A stretch of 51,133 nt of DNA from an uncultured Prevotellaceae bacterium (lineage in GTDB: Bacteria; Bacteroidota; Bacteroidia; Bacteroidales; Bacteroidaceae). The position numbers were made by a program, and so were the translations under genes. This document shows positions 48,226 through 51,133 of this stretch, piece after piece. How positions within the stretch are numbered: position 1 is the first letter of the stretch; each line of letters starts with the position of its first letter. Location: NCBI GenBank assembly GCA_946406555.1, contig CAMJLB010000002.1, forward strand, positions 1 through 51,133, written 5' to 3'. A model generated the notes under the pieces. That model was not told the DNA's origin and ran no database searches. It saw only the letters and a list, made by a program, of their open reading frames with translations.

Positions 48226-50055
48226 ATGAAACAAAATAAAGCAATAGGACTTATGATGCTGGCAGCCGGCGCGCTGACTGCCGCATCGTGTACCGACTTC
48301 AGCGACTACAACGAGACACCGGCGCCCAGTACGCCGGCTGCCTCGCAGACGCTGTGGCAAAACATCAGCCAAAACAGCCAGCTGACCAACTTCGCCGCGC
48401 TGCTCAAGCGTGCCGGCTTCGACAGCTACCTCAGCGAGGCACGAGCCTACACCGTGTGGGCACCCCTCGATGGGCAGTTCGACCCGTCGGCCTATAACTC
48501 CATGAGCGACTCGCTGTTGCTGGCACAGTTCGTGAAAAACCACATCGCGGAGTTCAACTACCTCGCCACGGGCAACATGGACCCCGAGACGCAGAAACCC
48601 GTGCACATGCTCAACGGCAAGTCTTACGACTTCGTGGGCTCTGAGGGCAACTACTCTTTCGACAACGTCCGCGTGAGCACGGCCAACCAGGCCAGCTCCA
48701 ATGGCATACTGCACTTCATCGACGGGGCGGCAAAGTTCTATCCCAACCTCTATGAGTATCTTGCAGAAAAAGACAACCAGATCGACTCCGTGGCCAAATA
48801 CATCAAACGGTATGAGAAGACCGAGCTGAACTTGGAAGAGAGCGAGAAAGGCCCCATGGTCAACGGCATGCAGACCTACGTCGACTCGGTGATGATCACC
48901 AGCAACAGCCTGCTCGGCCGCAACGGCATCAATGCCAGCATCGACAATGAGGACAGCACCTATACCTTCGTCATGCCTACCAACAGCGCCTACGAGAAGA
49001 CGCTGGCCAAGGTCAAGGAATGCTATAAGTTCATACCCACTACCGTCATGCAGGACATAGAGACGCTCACCAAGCCCTATGGCAAGAATGCTGCCGGCGA
49101 CAAAGACCGCAACAAGGTTCAGAAGAAGGCCTCGACCATCAATGCCGTCTATATGCAGGACTCGCTGGCACGCCGCGCCATCATTCAGAATCTGGTGTTC
49201 AGCAACAACGATGCCTACAATAAGTTCATCGGCCAGCGCGATCCCGTGACCGAAGGTCCCGAAGGCACACGGCTCGACACGCTGCGCACCACTACCAACA
49301 TTAGACCGCGCACGCTGCTTTCCAATCCCGATGAGGTGCTCAATAAATATATGGTGGGCGAGCCTATCGAGATGAGCAACGGTTACGGCCGCCTGGTCGA
49401 CAGCCTGGCCATTCTGCCGTGGGAGACCTATTGCCCCGAGGTCGTGGTGTCGCCCATGCGTAATATGGTGAAGCAGTTCACCGCCAAGACCACCGGCGTC
49501 AACGTGCAGTGGCCCGAGTTGGCGCAGGAGCTGCTGGGTCCCGGCTACGAGGATTTCCGCTATGAGCTGATTGAACCCAGCGGAAAGAACACCCCCGACT
49601 TCTTCATTGCGTTGCCCAACGTGCAGTCGACCACCTACAACTTCTACTGTGTCGTGCTGCCCGCCGCCGTTGGTGTAGACCAGCGCCCCCTGCCCACGCC
49701 GATGAACTTCGACCTGAGCTACTGCGATGCCAAGGGCGCCCTGGCCAACTACCACTTCAGCGCCAAGTACCTGGCAAGCGGCGAGAGCAAGGACCAGAAC
49801 CCTGGCACGCTCGACCTGAACAATACGGCGTTCATGAACGACCCCGAGAAGCTCGATACGATGTATCTGGGACAGTTCACCTTCCCCGTCAACTACCGTG
49901 GACTGGGCGATGACTACTATCCCAGCCTTTACATTTCCTCGCCGGTAAACGCCTTCCTGGCAGCACAAACCGATATCTACCAGCGTGAGTTCCGCATCTT
50001 TGCCATCATCCTGCGCCCGGTAGAGAAGGACGAATATGAAGCAAATAACAAATGA
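48226..50055 (+). CDS. FAS1 lipoprotein, third of the locus
   Basis: A 609-residue lipoprotein with lipobox ALTAASC and mature start CTDFSDYNE. FAS1 domain 1 (about 38-180) has LTNFAALLKRAGFDSYLSEA, YTVWAPLDGQFDPSAY and NGILHFIDGAAKF. Domain 2 (about 190-390) has TYTFVMPTNSAYEKTLAKV and NGYGRLVDSLAILPW. The rest (about 400-609) is a beta-rich region with YNFYCVVLPAAVGVDQRPLP and LDTMYLGQFTFPVNY. Its stop overlaps the start of the next SusC gene in ATGA, so the two are coupled. This suggests that the third FAS1 protein works with the second SusC, as a SusD would with the first. Confidence 0.9.
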   Translation: MKQNKAIGLMMLAAGALTAASCTDFSDYNETPAPSTPAASQTLWQNISQNSQLTNFAALLKRAGFDSYLSEARAYTVWAPLDGQFDPSAYNSMSDSLLLAQFVKNHIAEFNYLATGNMDPETQKPVHMLNGKSYDFVGSEGNYSFDNVRVSTANQASSNGILHFIDGAAKFYPNLYEYLAEKDNQIDSVAKYIKRYEKTELNLEESEKGPMVNGMQTYVDSVMITSNSLLGRNGINASIDNEDSTYTFVMPTNSAYEKTLAKVKECYKFIPTTVMQDIETLTKPYGKNAAGDKDRNKVQKKASTINAVYMQDSLARRAIIQNLVFSNNDAYNKFIGQRDPVTEGPEGTRLDTLRTTTNIRPRTLLSNPDEVLNKYMVGEPIEMSNGYGRLVDSLAILPWETYCPEVVVSPMRNMVKQFTAKTTGVNVQWPELAQELLGPGYEDFRYELIEPSGKNTPDFFIALPNVQSTTYNFYCVVLPAAVGVDQRPLPTPMNFDLSYCDAKGALANYHFSAKYLASGESKDQNPGTLDLNNTAFMNDPEKLDTMYLGQFTFPVNYRGLGDDYYPSLYISSPVNAFLAAQTDIYQREFRIFAIILRPVEKDEYEANNK

Positions 50056-51133
50056 AAATGAAGAGCACCATATTTAATCTTTGGCAGACGGGGGGTCGGA
50101 GAGCCCTCTTCTGCACACTGGCATTCGGCTTCTGCACGCTGCCGGCCCTGGCACAGAGCGACGACGATGAAGAAGAAGACGAAGTGGAGACCGCCATCAA
50201 GCAGCCCAAGCGCAAGGCTGTGCAAGTGAACTATCCCACGGTGACGCTTCATGGCATCGTGACCGAGCAAGGCACGGGCAAACCCCTCTCGGGCGTACAG
50301 CTGCAGGCGCTGGGCCATATACGCTATACGGCCATGACCGAAGAGGATGGCTCGTTCAGCATCAAGGTGCCCACCTTTGCCACCGCACTCTATGTGCATG
50401 CACCCGAATATATGTCGCAGCAGGTGGGCGTCTCGGTCGCCGACTCTGCCAAGTCGATTGCCATCGGCATGCTGAAAGACAAGTTCCTGCCCATGTATGG
50501 CACCGGTACCAACTATACCGCACGCAGCGAGGCCAAGATCAGCAACTACGGCGTGAGCGTTGACAACGAAATCAGCGAGCGCCTCGGCGGCGACATGCGC
50601 ACCATCATGCACTCGGCGACACTCGATGCCGGTGCCTCGATGTTCATTCGCGGTCTGAACAGCATCACCACCGATGCCCAGCCGCTCATCGTGGTCGACG
50701 GCATAGAGCTCGACATGCAGCGCGACCGCTACTCGCTCCATGCCGGACAGTTCAACAACATCCTGTCCAACATCTCGCCCGACGACATCGAGAAGGTCAC
50801 CGTGCTGAAGAACGCCACCGCCCTCTACGGAGCACGCGGTGCCAACGGCGTGGTGCTCATCGAAACCAAGCGCGGCCACTCCATGGCCACCCGCATCGAT
50901 GCCAACATCTCGGCCGGTGTCACCTTCCTGCCATCGCTGCCCACGGTGATGAATGCCACGCAGTATCGCAACTATGCTGCCGAGCTGCTCGGCACCATCG
51001 ACGGCATCAGCCAGAAGAACATCGACTTCCACTTCCTCAACAGCGACCCCAAGCGCCTGTGGAACACCACCCACCTCTACGACAACGACACCGACTGGGC
51101 TGCCGAGGCCTATCACAAGGCCATCACCCAGAA
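50052..51133 (+). CDS. Second SusC/RagA-type transporter, 5' part
   Basis: The first 360 residues of a TonB-dependent importer; the gene runs off the window. ATG 50052 overlaps the preceding stop. A signal peptide ends at ALAQS after an unusual N-terminus (IFNLWQTGGRRALFCTLAFG). An acidic linker DDDEEEDEVE is followed by a carboxypeptidase-regulatory-like domain (VTLHGIVTEQGTGKPLSGVQ), the plug with FIRGLNSITTDAQPLIVVDG and the motif IEKVTVLKNATALYGARGAN. It differs much from the SusC at 40646 and so is not a recent duplicate. A second SusD may follow outside the window. Confidence 0.95.
   Translation, partial: MKMKSTIFNLWQTGGRRALFCTLAFGFCTLPALAQSDDDEEEDEVETAIKQPKRKAVQVNYPTVTLHGIVTEQGTGKPLSGVQLQALGHIRYTAMTEEDGSFSIKVPTFATALYVHAPEYMSQQVGVSVADSAKSIAIGMLKDKFLPMYGTGTNYTARSEAKISNYGVSVDNEISERLGGDMRTIMHSATLDAGASMFIRGLNSITTDAQPLIVVDGIELDMQRDRYSLHAGQFNNILSNISPDDIEKVTVLKNATALYGARGANGVVLIETKRGHSMATRIDANISAGVTFLPSLPTVMNATQYRNYAAELLGTIDGISQKNIDFHFLNSDPKRLWNTTHLYDNDTDWAAEAYHKAITQ

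Overview
The window looks like a chromosomal segment of a Bacteroidales gut or oral commensal, most likely Prevotella or a close relative. Four signs support this. There are SusC/SusD pairs and many lipoproteins with Cys followed by acidic residues. Many genes have the Bacteroidetes promoter TTTG-N~19-TAnnTTTG and almost no Shine-Dalgarno sequences. The 1,556-residue lyase ends in a type IX secretion sorting domain. The genes are GC-rich, with short AT-rich spacers full of degenerate repeats. I found no rRNA, tRNA, CRISPR array or intact insertion sequence. The species cannot be fixed from sequence alone.

Layout. 1-323: 3' end of a RhuM-like gene. 565-3662: short GH106-like glycosidase and GH29 fucosidase. 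3677-16398 (minus strand): M16 peptidase, giant PL11 rhamnogalacturonan lyase, type-B carboxylesterase lipoprotein, membrane AraC regulator and AAA-ATPase/PD-(D/E)XK protein. 16600-18273: an AT-richer island with two broken, phage-like fragments around a lipoprotein gene. 18864-24498: housekeeping block (DUF1599, DoxX-like, tpiA, SPOR, folE, small membrane protein, inositol-phosphatase family). 24495-30181 (minus): MacAB-TolC-like efflux operon with two permeases. 30295-33185 (minus): ABC-2 operon ending in its own GntR/YtrA regulator, with a clear operator at the promoter. 33200-34330: decayed DNA with a 22-bp-periodic repeat array. 34334-37153: secreted CBM/FIVAR-like protein. 37665-51133: operon FAS1-SusC-SusD-FAS1-FAS1-SusC, running off the right edge.

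Working together. The left part fits rhamnose- and fucose-containing pectin or glycoprotein breakdown: PL11 cuts the rhamnogalacturonan backbone, GH106 and GH29 remove rhamnose and fucose, and the esterase may remove esters. The right part is a Sus-type outer-membrane uptake locus in which three multi-domain fasciclin lipoproteins take the place usually held by glycan-binding lipoproteins and enzymes. No CAZyme is visible in it, so its substrate is open.

The most unusual observations are: (i) a 30-bp REP-like palindromic element in three copies, all inside ABC-transporter coding sequence, with two different but self-complementary stems and read in two reading frames; (ii) the fasciclin/SusCD locus; (iii) two five-unit arrays with an exact 22-bp period, 15 kb apart; (iv) a signal peptide encoded by an intergenic-type repeat.
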